This document shows, in pieces, positions 55,459-64,000 of a stretch of DNA of 64,000 nucleotides; positions within the stretch are counted from its first letter, which is position 1; every line of letters begins with the position of its first letter. The notes under the pieces were generated by a model. That model was not told the origin of the DNA. It worked only from the letters and a program-made list of their open reading frames with translations, and searched no databases. The DNA lies in NCBI GenBank assembly GCA_963742405.1, contig CAVUMB010000007.1, positions 372,001 through 436,000 of the forward strand, written 5' to 3'. Made by a program: the position numbers and the translations under genes. Source of the DNA: JAGVSR01 sp963742405. GTDB taxonomy: Bacteria; Pseudomonadota; Alphaproteobacteria; Rhizobiales; Hyphomicrobiaceae.

Positions 55459-57730
55459 ATGGCCCACAAGAACGCACCGGCCCGCATCACAGCACAGGAA
55501 GCCTTGCAGTTTCATGCTCAGGGCAAACCCGGCAAGCTTGAGATTACTCCGACCAAGCCGCTCGCGACACAGCGCGATCTCTCACTGGCCTATTCGCCAG
55601 GCGTGGCCGCACCCGTCGAAGCAATCGCCGAGAACCCTGCTCTTGCTTACGATTACACAAACAAGGGCAATCTCGTTGCGGTCGTCTCGAATGGCACCGC
55701 AATTCTGGGGCTTGGCAATCTCGGCGCTCTGGCGTCCAAGCCCGTGATGGAGGGCAAGGGCGCTCTGTTCAAACGCTTCGCCGACATCGATGCCATGGAC
55801 CTTCTGGTCGATACGGAAGATGTCGACGCCTTCATCAATTGCGTCCGCTATCTCGGCCCCTCATTCGGCGGCATCAATCTGGAAGACATCAAGGCGCCGG
55901 ACTGTTTCATCATCGAAGAAAAACTGAAAGCGCTGCTCGATATTCCCGTCTTTCACGACGATCAGCACGGCACCGCAATCATCGCTGCAGCAGGTCTTTT
56001 AAATGCCCTCGAGTTGACCGGCCGCACGATCGAGAACTTCAAGCTTGTTGTGAACGGCGCCGGTGCCGCCGGAATTGCCTGTCTTGAGCTTCTGGGCTCA
56101 CTCGGCATGCCCCGTCAGAACGTCATTTTCTGCGATACCAAGGGGGTAATTTACCAGGGCCGCAAGGAGGGAATGAATCAGTGGAAATCCGGCTTTGCCG
56201 CGAAGACGAAAGCGCGCACACTCGCCGAAGCTCTCGTCGGCGCCGATGCTTTTTTCGGGCTTTCCGCCAAAGGTGCGGTCACGCCGGAAATGGTCCGTTC
56301 GATGGCGGCGAGGCCAATCATTTTCGCCATGGCCAACCCCGATCCTGAGATCACGCCCGAGGACGTGGCAGCCGTGCGCTCCGACGCCATCATGGCAACG
56401 GGCCGCTCCGACTATCCCAATCAGGTCAACAACGTCTTGGGCTTCCCCTTCATCTTTCGCGGGGCACTCGACGTTCAAGCCAAGACCATCAATGACGCGA
56501 TGAAGATTGCAGCGACACGGGCGCTGGCCGAACTTGCACGCCAGGAAGTTCCCGATCAGGTCGCCGCCGCCTTCCACGGCCGCCGTCCGACCTTTGGTCC
56601 AGAATACATCATACCCGCGCCGTTCGACCCTCGCCTGATCAGCCACGTTCCCCCGGCCGTCGCCAAAGCCGCCATGGACAGCGGCGTCGCCCGGCGTCCG
56701 ATTGTCGACATGGAAGCCTATATCGCGCGCCTGAAAGGCCGACTGGATCCAGTAACAGGCTGGCTGCAAGCGACATTCGACAGCGTGCGTCAAGATCCCA
56801 AGCGCGTGATCTTTGCCGAGGGTGAGGATCCTGCCGTGATCCGCGCGGCCAATACGTATTTCGCGCAAGGCTTCGGTCAACCCATTCTCGTCGGCACAAA
56901 GGAGCGGATCAGGAAGCAGTTCACCGAACTGGGCATTCAAATGCGCGCGGAGTTCGAGATTATCGACACGACCCTATCCGCACATGCCGACGAGTTCACC
57001 GATTTTCTCTATCAGCGACTGCAGCGGCGCGGCCACTTGAAGCGCGACTGTGAACGCATCGTTCGCAACGAACGCAATGTCTTCGCAGCCCTGATGGTCG
57101 TGCACGGGTACGCAGAACTCCATGGTCTCCGGCGTCACGCGCAACTGGACAAGCGTCTTCCAGGACGTGCGCAGGGTTATGGATGCAAAGCCGGGTCGCA
57201 ACATTATCGGTGTATCACTTGCGCTCTGCCGCGGCCGCGCGGTTCTTATCGCCGACACGAGCGTGCACGACATGCCAACATCCGATCAATTGGCCAATAT
57301 TGCGATCGAGGCTGCCATGGCCGCACGCAACTTCGGCCTGGAACCACGTGTCGCTATGTTGGCTTACTCGACGTTCGGCCAACCGCGTGGGGAACGCTCC
57401 GACGTGGTTCGCGAAGCAGTCGCAATTCTCGATGAGCGGAAGGTTGATTTCGAATACGACGGCGATATGGCCGCTGATGTGGCTCTCAACGCCGATTTGA
57501 TGAAGCTCTATCCGTTCTGCCGTCTCTCCGACACGGCCAACGTGTTGATCATGCCGGCGTTCCACGCAGCCTCGATCGCAACAAAGACTCTGAAGGAATT
57601 GGGCGGTGCGATGGTCATCGGCCCATTGCTTGTCGGCCTTCAACACTCTGTGCAGATTTGCACGTTGGGCGCGCAGGATTCCGACATCGTCAATGTTGCA
57701 GCCCTCGCGGCCTACGATTTAACTTCCTGA
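55459..57730 (+). CDS. maeB: NADP-type malic enzyme with phosphotransacetylase domain, with a +1 frameshift
   Basis: The start MAHKNAPARITAQEALQFH at 55459 matches the family; an upstream in-frame stretch is repeat sequence. The N-terminal malic enzyme domain has LAYSPGVAAPVEAI, FHDDQHGTAIIAAAG and VVNGAGAAGIACL. From about residue 430 a phosphotransacetylase-like domain follows (PKRVIFAEGEDPAVIRAA). An extra base near 57116 shifts the frame before MVSGVTRNWTSVFQDV, which continues to the end. The corrected length is 756 residues, normal for MaeB. It decarboxylates malate to pyruvate; the PTA part is usually regulatory. Confidence 0.93.
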
Positions 57731-57756
57731 GACATTGCGAAATTTGATCTTAAACC

Positions 57757-57769
57757 TTGATACTATCAA
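57757..57769. promoter_or_regulatory. palindrome upstream of sbtA, LysR-type box candidate
   Basis: TTGATA-C-TATCAA is a perfect 13-bp palindrome that also fits the T-N11-A pattern of LysR-type regulators. A half-site-like TTTGATC lies just upstream. It sits 57 bp before the sbtA start, so control by a CbbR/CcmR-like regulator is a reasonable guess. Confidence 0.4.
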
Positions 57770-57801
57770 TTTGTATGATTGCCTAGGATTGGTCATTTAC
57801 C

Positions 57802-57819
57802 GCTCCGCAACTGCGGAGC
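57802..57819 (+). promoter_or_regulatory. hairpin covering the sbtA ribosome-binding site
   Basis: GCTCCGCA and TGCGGAGC form an 8-bp perfect inverted repeat with only AC between them. The right arm contains GCGGAG, the likely Shine-Dalgarno sequence, six bases before the ATG. In RNA the minimal loop would open one or two pairs, leaving a stem that masks the site. Confidence 0.5.
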
Positions 57820-57825
57820 ATCGCC

Positions 57826-58812
57826 ATGTCTTACAATCCATTCTCGACACTTCTGGACCCCGCGATCCTGTTCTTCTTCTTCGGACTGTTTGCGGGAGCA
57901 GTCCGCTCTAACCTGTCCATTCCACCGCCAATCGCGAAATTCCTGTCGCTCTATCTGTTGATGGCCATCGGCTTCAAGGGCGGCGTGAGCATGGCGTCGG
58001 CCGGCCTCACGTGGGGCATGGTCGCGGCACTCGGGGTAGCCCTCTTCATGGCATTCTTTGTGCCAGCCTATACGTACTGGTTCTTGCGGTCGCGACTGAG
58101 CACTTACGATGCCGCAGCTATCGCTGCGACCTACGGCTCGGTCAGCGCCGTCACGTTCATTGCCGCCGTCGCCTTCCTCGAACAGCAAGGCATCACCTTT
58201 GGCGGATACATGGCCGTCGCGCTTGTGCTTATGGAATCGCCGTCGATCATCATGGCGGTTTTGCTCGCCAACATGGCGCGCAGCCGCAATCCGGCAAACA
58301 CCGGGGACGCGGTCGCGATGCCATCAGCCGGGAAGATATTGCATGAGGCGTTCACCGACGGCGCCCACCTTCTTCTGCTTGGAAGCCTCGCCATTGGCTT
58401 CATCACCGGCGACGCAGGCAAGAAGGTCATGGACCCGTTCACGGGTAACATTCTGAAGGGGATGCTCGCATTCTTCCTCATGGATATGGGTCTCCTTGTC
58501 GCCAGCCGCGTCCGCGAATTGCGGCTGAATGCCAAGGTGCTCGCTGCCTTCGCCTTGGTCGCACCGCTCGTTAACGCGAGCGTCGCTATAGGGCTTGCCT
58601 ATGCTCTTGGCCTCGGGGCGGGAGACGCCTTCCTGCTCGCTGTCTTAAGCGCCAGCGCATCCTACATCGTCGTGCCCGCCGTCATTCGCTACGCCATACC
58701 TGAAGCCAACCCATCACTCTACTTCAGCATGTCGATTGCGATGACATTCCCCTTCAACATTACGCTAGGGCTGCCGCTTTACTTCGCAGCCGTCACCACG
58801 CTCTGGAGCTGA
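57826..58812 (+). CDS. sbtA: sodium-dependent bicarbonate transporter SbtA
   Basis: The 328-residue inner-membrane protein has about ten hydrophobic helices and the SbtA family pattern: LDPAILFFFFGLFAG, IAKFLSLYLLMAIGFKGG, ATYGSVSAVTFIAA and GLPLYFAAVT at the C-terminus. SbtA brings in bicarbonate with sodium. The short loop between the two halves (about 153-175) is where SbtB binds in cyanobacteria. Its stop is 3 bp before the sbtB start. The pair fits the Calvin-cycle genes elsewhere in the window. Confidence 0.93.
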   Translation: MSYNPFSTLLDPAILFFFFGLFAGAVRSNLSIPPPIAKFLSLYLLMAIGFKGGVSMASAGLTWGMVAALGVALFMAFFVPAYTYWFLRSRLSTYDAAAIAATYGSVSAVTFIAAVAFLEQQGITFGGYMAVALVLMESPSIIMAVLLANMARSRNPANTGDAVAMPSAGKILHEAFTDGAHLLLLGSLAIGFITGDAGKKVMDPFTGNILKGMLAFFLMDMGLLVASRVRELRLNAKVLAAFALVAPLVNASVAIGLAYALGLGAGDAFLLAVLSASASYIVVPAVIRYAIPEANPSLYFSMSIAMTFPFNITLGLPLYFAAVTTLWS

Positions 58813-58815
58813 AAC

Positions 58816-59109
58816 ATGGAACCGGTAAAGCGCATTGAAATCGTCGTCGCCGAGTTCGTTCTTCCCGACCTCTTCGACATTCTGAAAAGGCGTCAGACGG
58901 GTGGCTACACGGTTACCACCGGCTTGTCAGGGCGCGGGGATCGCGGCGTCCAGACAGGTGAAGGCACGGCGGGCGAATTCGCCAATGCCTGCGTGGTCAT
59001 CGCCTGCACTGAAACGGCGATCGCCGGGCTGCTGGATGACGTGCGTAAACTGCTGAAGAGTTACGGCGGAATGTGCCTCGTCAGCGACGCGATGTGGCTG
59101 AAGCACTGA
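58816..59109 (+). CDS. sbtB: SbtB-like PII-family regulator
   Basis: This 97-residue protein has the PII ferredoxin-like fold, with a T-loop region GGYTVTTGLSGRGDRGVQTGEG and a C-terminus ending VSDAMWLKH. In cyanobacteria SbtB binds adenine nucleotides including cAMP and gates SbtA. The redox-active C-terminal Cys loop seen in some SbtB proteins is absent here. Spacing of 3 bp indicates cotranscription with sbtA. Confidence 0.9.
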   Translation: MEPVKRIEIVVAEFVLPDLFDILKRRQTGGYTVTTGLSGRGDRGVQTGEGTAGEFANACVVIACTETAIAGLLDDVRKLLKSYGGMCLVSDAMWLKH

Positions 59110-59117
59110 CGAACGAG

Positions 59118-59155
59118 GCGGAACCGGCGGCTTGCCGGTTCCGCTTCATGTTTTG
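59118..59155 (+). terminator. intrinsic terminator of sbtAB
   Basis: GCGGAACCGGC and GCCGGTTCCGC form a perfect 11-bp stem with a 5-base loop, followed by TTCATGTTTT. It lies 8 bp past the sbtB stop, between convergent genes. Confidence 0.75.
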
Positions 59156-60804
59156 CGGGATTTTTGCTGATCCCGCTGCGCTTGTCGTGCCCGGCCCTCG
59201 TCCGATAGGCGCTCAAGAAAATCCGCGAGCCGGCGCGACCGTGCAACCGTCAACAATGTCAGCGCGGCCGCCGCGGCCGTCACGGCGGCGAACACGCCGG
59301 CCCTCCACGTGCCGTCTTGCGCCGCCCAGTCGAACAGATTCATGCCAAGGAAGCCCGTCGCCACCGTTGCGATGAGACCGAACGTTGTAACGACGGTCAG
59401 CCTCGTCATCGTCTCGTTTTGCCGCCGCATGGCCTCGTTTTCGAGGAACTCGCTCATCTCCTTCAATTCCTCGCGCACATCGTCATAGAGACGGTCGACT
59501 TCCAGATGTTTGCGGCACAGCGCAAAGAGATCGTGAACGTGGACCTGATTGCTTATGACGTGAAACCAATATCGGTGCGTAAAGCGCAGGAACGTCTCCA
59601 GCGCTTGCCGGGTCTCGAGGCGGAACGACCGCACAGCCGCAATATCTGCCGTGTCCAGCCGGCTCACTGCCTTGGCCAGCCGGTCCGAGAACATGAGCAG
59701 GGCCGCCTTGTGAAAATGGGCGATAAGAAACAACAGAAAATTTTCATGCCGAAAGCTGTTGAGGCAGCCATGGTCAAGATTGACGAAGAAATCGTCATCG
59801 GCCGAACCACTGACCACGAGCGTATGTCCGCAGGTCATGTAACGGCTTTCCGGCCATTCCATTGGCGTGCTCTGCCGGAAGTACCGATCGTAGCAGTACT
59901 TGCGTTCGAACTTGGCCAGTTCCGTATCCGAGAACGGCAAGCTGTCGCTGTTGCCAGGTCCCGTCGATAGCGCCAGCCGGACGTAGTCCGCGCGACTGAG
60001 AGACATCTTGCCCGTGGCCACAAATACCATTTGCGGCATCCGGTAGTATTCAAGCTGACGGTAACGCATTGCTCCCGGCGCGTTTGAATGATGCAGTACC
60101 AGTGGCTTCAGGATGTAATCCCAGTGTGCCGTCGTCAGCGGCGACCGGTTAAGACAAGCGAACGACAGAAACTTTTGCCGGTCCCCGTAATCGGATACCG
60201 CCAGAACCGTACCCTCCGGCGACAAGAGCTCAACCTTCTCCGGACAATGTCCTGCTTTGCCGTCGGTATGCCAGAAGGCAGGATAAGCGCGGCCGAGCTG
60301 GAACATCACGTTCTGCACGGTCGAAAGCGGCAGGTCGGATGCGAAAAGTTCGACGGCAAGGATTGCGATGTCGAGATCGTAGAAGAAATAAAGATCAACG
60401 TGTGCAACGCGAAGCGTGATCACATCCGTCTCGCCAAGCAGTTTGACGCGGAACGCAGCGATGTCGTGCCGCCGCAGAACGGTCATCGGGCCGCGGCCGG
60501 CAGCGGTCCGCGCATTGCGCCCGGAACCGTAGAGGAATCTTTGCACGGGCGGCAGAAACGTGACGAACTCGTTGTAATGCCGCTCCTGGAATTCCGTTGG
60601 ATTGCCTGTGAACTCATCGACGACTTCCTGCCACGGACAGTCTGGGCCGAGGCTGGCCATACGTGCGGCATGGTTCTGCGGCATTCCCGCTTCGCCTGAT
60701 GCCATCAGCTGCACGGGCCACAGCAGGATCTCGCGAAAGTGCGAGACGATTGCCCCGCGATCATCGTCGGAGCGAGCGTGAGCATCGGGGACGAGCGCAT
60801 CCAT
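59146..60804 (-). CDS. large CorA-like membrane protein
   Basis: The 552-residue protein has a ~450-residue soluble N-terminal part and two C-terminal membrane helices. The segment MTRLTVVTTFGLIATVATGF followed by LGMNLFDWA matches the CorA region where GMN sits at the pore mouth, and the preceding long helical stretch (YWFHVISNQVHVHDLFALCR...EFLENEAMRRQNE) resembles the CorA stalk helix. The N-terminal part does not look like usual CorA. It may be a divergent divalent-cation channel, or use the fold for another purpose. It follows an MDR oxidoreductase by 37 bp. Confidence 0.75.
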   Translation of the reverse strand: MDALVPDAHARSDDDRGAIVSHFREILLWPVQLMASGEAGMPQNHAARMASLGPDCPWQEVVDEFTGNPTEFQERHYNEFVTFLPPVQRFLYGSGRNARTAAGRGPMTVLRRHDIAAFRVKLLGETDVITLRVAHVDLYFFYDLDIAILAVELFASDLPLSTVQNVMFQLGRAYPAFWHTDGKAGHCPEKVELLSPEGTVLAVSDYGDRQKFLSFACLNRSPLTTAHWDYILKPLVLHHSNAPGAMRYRQLEYYRMPQMVFVATGKMSLSRADYVRLALSTGPGNSDSLPFSDTELAKFERKYCYDRYFRQSTPMEWPESRYMTCGHTLVVSGSADDDFFVNLDHGCLNSFRHENFLLFLIAHFHKAALLMFSDRLAKAVSRLDTADIAAVRSFRLETRQALETFLRFTHRYWFHVISNQVHVHDLFALCRKHLEVDRLYDDVREELKEMSEFLENEAMRRQNETMTRLTVVTTFGLIATVATGFLGMNLFDWAAQDGTWRAGVFAAVTAAAAALTLLTVARSRRLADFLERLSDEGRARQAQRDQQKSRKT

Positions 60805-60841
60805 GATCCGGTCCCTTTGTCATTGTCAGTGGAAGTGAGCC

Positions 60842-61864
60842 TTACAGTTCGACACAAATTTTGCCGAAGTGCGTTGCGCCTTCTTCATGACGGAAGGCGT
60901 CGGCAAGCGCGGCGAGTGGAAATGTTCTGTCGATAACGGGCCGAATGTCGGGGTTGGCGTCGAGCGCACGGATCAAGGCTTCCTGATGCCTCCTGCTACC
61001 GACGATGATGCCCTGCAGCTTGATCTGTTTGGCCATCATCAGCATTGTCGGAACTGGCCCGGCAATACCGGTCAGAATGCCGATCAGCGAGATGTGTCCC
61101 CCCACGCGCACCGCTGCAATTGATTGCGGCAACGTGCCGGGCCCGCCGATTTCGAGCACATGATCGACCCCGCGCCCGTCGGTCCACTGGCGCACAGCCT
61201 CGCCCCACTTTGGTTCCGTTTTGTAGTTGATCGTGTGGTCAGCGCCGAGTGCTTTGGCCTTCTCAAGCTTGGCATCCGACGACGACGTGATGATCGCCGT
61301 CGCACCCATGGCTTTGGCCAACTGCAGCGCGAACACGGCGACGCCGCCCGTGCCGAGAATGAGAACACTGTCGCCGGCTTTGATGCCGCCTTCGACGACG
61401 AGCGCCCGCCACGCGGTCACCGCTGCGCAAGGTAGCGTCGCGGCCTGTGTGTGTGAATAGCCCTTCGGCGCCTTAGTGAACCAGTCCGCCGGCGTGACAA
61501 CGATCTCGCGCGCATATCCGTCTATCCCATCGCCGGGCACGTGACTGAAGTTGCCATGCGGCGGAACTCCGTCCTGCCAATATGGAAAGAAGACCGACAC
61601 CACATGATCGCCAACCGCGAACTCCGTGACATCAGAACCGATGGCCTCGACGACGCCGGCCCCGTCAGACATGAGGATCCGCTTGTCCTCAGCAGGGATA
61701 GCGCCAATGGCCACGGCGTAATCATGGTAGTTCAGAGAATTGGCGTGGATGCGAACCCGAATTTGCCCCGGCCCCGGTGCGCCAGGGTCGGGTAGATCGA
61801 CAGACTCCAGCGTGTCGAGTCTCGAGGGTTTGCGGGCGGCGAGTGCTTTCATCTGCGCGATCAA
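60842..61864 (-). CDS. medium-chain dehydrogenase/reductase, quinone-reductase-like
   Basis: The 340-residue protein has the MDR fold: N-terminal GroES-like domain with ANSLNYHDYAVAIG, cofactor domain with LILGTGGVAVFALQLAKAMGA. The Cys that binds catalytic zinc in alcohol dehydrogenases is absent from the NYHDY segment and the four-Cys structural zinc loop is missing, so a zinc-independent NADPH oxidoreductase is more likely. Substrate unknown. The cupin gene ends 2 bp before its start, so they form an operon. Confidence 0.9.
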   Translation of the reverse strand: MIAQMKALAARKPSRLDTLESVDLPDPGAPGPGQIRVRIHANSLNYHDYAVAIGAIPAEDKRILMSDGAGVVEAIGSDVTEFAVGDHVVSVFFPYWQDGVPPHGNFSHVPGDGIDGYAREIVVTPADWFTKAPKGYSHTQAATLPCAAVTAWRALVVEGGIKAGDSVLILGTGGVAVFALQLAKAMGATAIITSSSDAKLEKAKALGADHTINYKTEPKWGEAVRQWTDGRGVDHVLEIGGPGTLPQSIAAVRVGGHISLIGILTGIAGPVPTMLMMAKQIKLQGIIVGSRRHQEALIRALDANPDIRPVIDRTFPLAALADAFRHEEGATHFGKICVEL

Positions 61865-61866
61865 TC

Positions 61867-62241
61867 CTATTCGTAGAATGCGTAATGCTTGCGCACGGTC
61901 TCAACGACGTCCCACGTCCCGGTGAAGCCGGCTGGGGATACAAAGGCATCCCCCGCGCGATAGGTCGCCGTTTGTCCATCGTCGCCGGTGACGACGAGAA
62001 CGCCCGACAGGATTTGGCAGAACTCGTTCTCGGTGAAGACACAGCGCCATTTTCCGGGCTTCGATTCCCAGATGCCGGAGCTAAAACGTCCGTCCGCGCT
62101 GGTAAACAGGTTCCACGCCGTTTGCAGCGGATCTCCAGACAGAATGCGATCGGCAGCCGGCCGGTACGTTTCACCCTTTGGCAGCGGCGCGCCGAACGAG
62201 ACGAGCGGTGGCAAGGACAACTCAGTATTTGCTTGGGTCAT
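61867..62241 (-). CDS. cupin domain-containing protein (cupin_3/DUF861-like)
   Basis: From ATG 62241 the product has 124 residues. The single cupin domain shows IWESKPGKWRCVFTENEFCQ, LSGVLVVTGDDGQTATYRAGD and VSPAGFTGTWDVVE, the cupin_3 pattern. The usual cupin His metal ligands are mostly replaced, as is common in this branch. The frame continues five codons upstream to a TTG. It is coupled to the MDR gene downstream. Confidence 0.87.
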   Translation of the reverse strand: MTQANTELSLPPLVSFGAPLPKGETYRPAADRILSGDPLQTAWNLFTSADGRFSSGIWESKPGKWRCVFTENEFCQILSGVLVVTGDDGQTATYRAGDAFVSPAGFTGTWDVVETVRKHYAFYE

Positions 62242-62335
62242 GGTTCTCGCGATCAAGTTGATGCATCGCGAACAGGATAGTCATCCGCTGGATGAGCGGC
62301 AACTCCGGCGTGCACCCAACACCTCGCTGACACCG

Positions 62336-63331
62336 TCAAAGTGCGGGCGCTACCCGGCTCTTCAGTTCGTCCGGCGCCCCGAAGTGCTCGAAATAGCGCG
62401 GATCAATCTTTTCAACCGGCAGCACGATCATGACATCGGTCGTCCCGAATTGCCGGTCTATGACCGCACCGTTGCCGACAAACGCGCCAAGACGCAGGTA
62501 GCCCTTGATCAACGGCGGCATGGCCTTCAGCGCCTGCTTCAGATCGACCTTGTCCTTTGGCAGCAGGTCCATACGCTGATGCAAATGCGCATGAGCGTTG
62601 CAACGCCAGTCCTGCGGCGCCATCGCGTAATGATGGAGATAGGACAACGCCATTGCGTGAGCGGCGGGGTCCGTGCCTTCGAAGCTGGCGCATCCGATCA
62701 TCACATCGACTTTGTGCTCGCGGATGTAGGTCCAAAGCCCGTGCCATAACAATTCGACCGAGCGCTTCGAGCGGTAGGGCTTCATGACGCAGGAGCGGCC
62801 CAGTTCCATGAAGCGGTAGTCCCGCTTGGCGCGGAGCAACGCCCCGATGTCGTACTCGCCCTGTGTATAAAAACCGAGCGATGATCGATCGGCGATCTCC
62901 TGGCGCAGAACGCGATAGGTACCCACGACACGCGGCCGGCGACGGTGTGCCCACCGTTCCGCTCCATGCAGTCCTGGCGAGGTATCAACGACCAGTAGAT
63001 GCTCACAGACGGCGTCGTAGGGATCCTGGTCGAGGCGGCGCATGGCGGCGACCGCATTCGGTTTGGCCGACATTTCTTCATAAAAAACTTCGTAGCGAAG
63101 TCGTTGCGCCTGAAGGATGTCGGACCGGCCCGATGCGAGCCGCACTTCAAGATCGCCAATGCGGCCGTAAATCTTGGGTTGGGGCGCGCGCACGAACGAC
63201 CTGGCCTTGGCGCGCGCTTTTTCATTCAGTGCGCGCATGTCGAGAGCGCGCTTTGCAAGAAGGCCTGAGGGAGGAGCGGTCAATCGAACAATGCGCTTCA
63301 AACGTCCCGACAGGCCTTGGCCTTGCTTCAT
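62336..63331 (-). CDS. olsB: L-ornithine N-alpha-acyltransferase (OlsB family)
   Basis: The 331-residue GNAT-related enzyme makes lyso-ornithine lipid from ornithine and 3-hydroxyacyl-ACP, the first step in ornithine lipid synthesis. Family segments are EVRLASGRSDILQAQRLRYEVF, VVGTYRVLRQEIA, FMELGRSCVMKPYRSKR and MIGCASFEGTDP. The partner OlsA is not in the window. An N-terminal stretch of about 50 basic residues precedes the domain. Confidence 0.9.
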   Translation of the reverse strand: MKQGQGLSGRLKRIVRLTAPPSGLLAKRALDMRALNEKARAKARSFVRAPQPKIYGRIGDLEVRLASGRSDILQAQRLRYEVFYEEMSAKPNAVAAMRRLDQDPYDAVCEHLLVVDTSPGLHGAERWAHRRRPRVVGTYRVLRQEIADRSSLGFYTQGEYDIGALLRAKRDYRFMELGRSCVMKPYRSKRSVELLWHGLWTYIREHKVDVMIGCASFEGTDPAAHAMALSYLHHYAMAPQDWRCNAHAHLHQRMDLLPKDKVDLKQALKAMPPLIKGYLRLGAFVGNGAVIDRQFGTTDVMIVLPVEKIDPRYFEHFGAPDELKSRVAPAL

Positions 63332-63510
63332 CTGGTCAAACTCCGGCGCCGTGCAGAGCAGGCGCGTGTCTCATGCGACCCCTGAGGCCGCTGTCGGCAG
63401 GATATTGCACGATTCCGAGACAAATTTGCGACATGCAACAGCCCATCACCGGCTGCTTTCTGGCCGGCGTTGCCAGCCAGCCCACAGGCTTACCACTGCA
63501 TCGCCCCGGC

Positions 63511-64000
63511 TTACGCGGCCGACGTCTCGCCTCGCCTGTCCGGCCGCAGCCAGCGCGATAAAAGGCTACTCAGTGCCCGCCCATCGAACGGTTTAGCGAG
63601 ATAATCGTCCATTCCAGCCGCAAGATAGCGTTTCCGGTCTTCAGCAAAGGCGTTGGCAGTCACAGCAACAATTGGCAGAGCGGCAGCTCCCGCCTCGCCG
63701 GATGTCTCCAGTAGCCGGCGAATGGCCCGCGTGGCCTCGATCCCGTCTAGGCGCGGCATGTAGATGTCCATCAGTACGAGATCGAAGTCCGGCGCTTGAC
63801 CCGACAGTGTCCGCGCCACCGCCGCTACCGCCTGATCGCCGGTTTGAACGCGGGTGACCTCGCAGCCTTCACGTTGCAGGAGGCGCGTGGCCAATAAAGC
63901 ATTGACGGCATTGTCCTCAGCCAGAAGAACCCGCGCAGTTGCACGTTTCGGGCTGCTGGCGCCAGAGCCGGTGTCCGGCATCGCCTTGCAGTCCGTCGTC
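63511..64000 (-). CDS. response-regulator receiver domain, probably the C-terminus of a hybrid histidine kinase (cut by window edge)
   Basis: The frame is open from the stop at 63511 to the right edge; an internal ATG at 63981 is unlikely to be the true start. The receiver domain has AEDN (acidic pocket), phosphoacceptor Asp in LVLMDIYMPRLDG, VAVTAN (Thr) and KPF (Lys). Receiver domains of this type with a short C-terminal tail often end hybrid kinases, and the upstream codons remain open, so I expect kinase domains beyond the edge. The stand-alone receiver alternative cannot be excluded. Confidence 0.8.
   Translation of the reverse strand, partial: TTDCKAMPDTGSGASSPKRATARVLLAEDNAVNALLATRLLQREGCEVTRVQTGDQAVAAVARTLSGQAPDFDLVLMDIYMPRLDGIEATRAIRRLLETSGEAGAAALPIVAVTANAFAEDRKRYLAAGMDDYLAKPFDGRALSSLLSRWLRPDRRGETSAA

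Noticed and set aside
55178..55490. Minus-strand frames over the 51-bp repeats
   Set aside because: They are a by-product of a repeat unit divisible by three; no start site or non-repeat domain.

Overview
The window is 64 kb of GC-rich chromosomal DNA from an alphaproteobacterium, probably of the order Hyphomicrobiales. The evidence is gene content and order: rph-rdgB-hemW divergent from hrcA-grpE, htpX-rsmB-heparinase-purH, mutS divergent from maeB, a DUF1674 protein, an OlsB acyltransferase, and a TTAA-N7-TTAA array that fits the alphaproteobacterial cell-cycle regulator CtrA. Formate-THF ligase plus a Calvin-cycle block (FBPase, phosphoribulokinase, ribulose-phosphate epimerase) and an SbtA/SbtB bicarbonate-uptake pair suggest C1 or autotrophic metabolism. 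No RuBisCO lies in the window, so autotrophy is inferred. No rRNA, tRNA, insertion sequence, prophage or CRISPR array was seen.

Layout. 1-3.2 kb: conserved transglutaminase / alpha-E / ATP-grasp trio, cut by the left edge. 3.5-5.6 kb: membrane-spanning alpha/beta hydrolase. 5.6-7.3 kb: fhs. 7.6-11.5 kb: type I secretion operon (HlyC-like acyltransferase, ABC exporter, HlyD adaptor). 11.8-17 kb: fbp, prk, rpe, then hrpB. 17-25.5 kb: mostly minus-strand housekeeping genes (radC, map, rplS, trmD, pyrF, dnaJ), with an unusual insert between trmD and rplS. 25.7-35 kb: dnaK, alkB, a DMT exporter, grpE and hrcA, then rph, a DUF1772 protein, rdgB and hemW. 35-41 kb: DedA, DsbB, small proteins, SDR, HNH, EVE and methyltransferase genes. 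41.4-48.7 kb: acs, an extensin-like protein, a Tad-type VWA protein, htpX and rsmB. 48.9-57.7 kb: heparinase, purH, mutS, maeB. 57.8-64 kb: sbtAB, a CorA-like protein, an MDR/cupin pair, olsB, and a receiver domain cut by the right edge.

Five core genes (dnaK, grpE, hemW, acs, maeB) are broken by ten single-base indels in total. Correcting them gives continuous proteins of plausible family length, so sequencing or assembly error is more likely than gene decay.

The best leads for new biology are a 49-codon gene behind three helically phased TTAA boxes, RdgB and L19 proteins with extra C-terminal domains, a HlyC-like acyltransferase lacking the expected catalytic histidine, a hairpin that may mask the sbtA ribosome-binding site, the membrane-embedded hydrolase, and a 51-bp tandem repeat between mutS and maeB.
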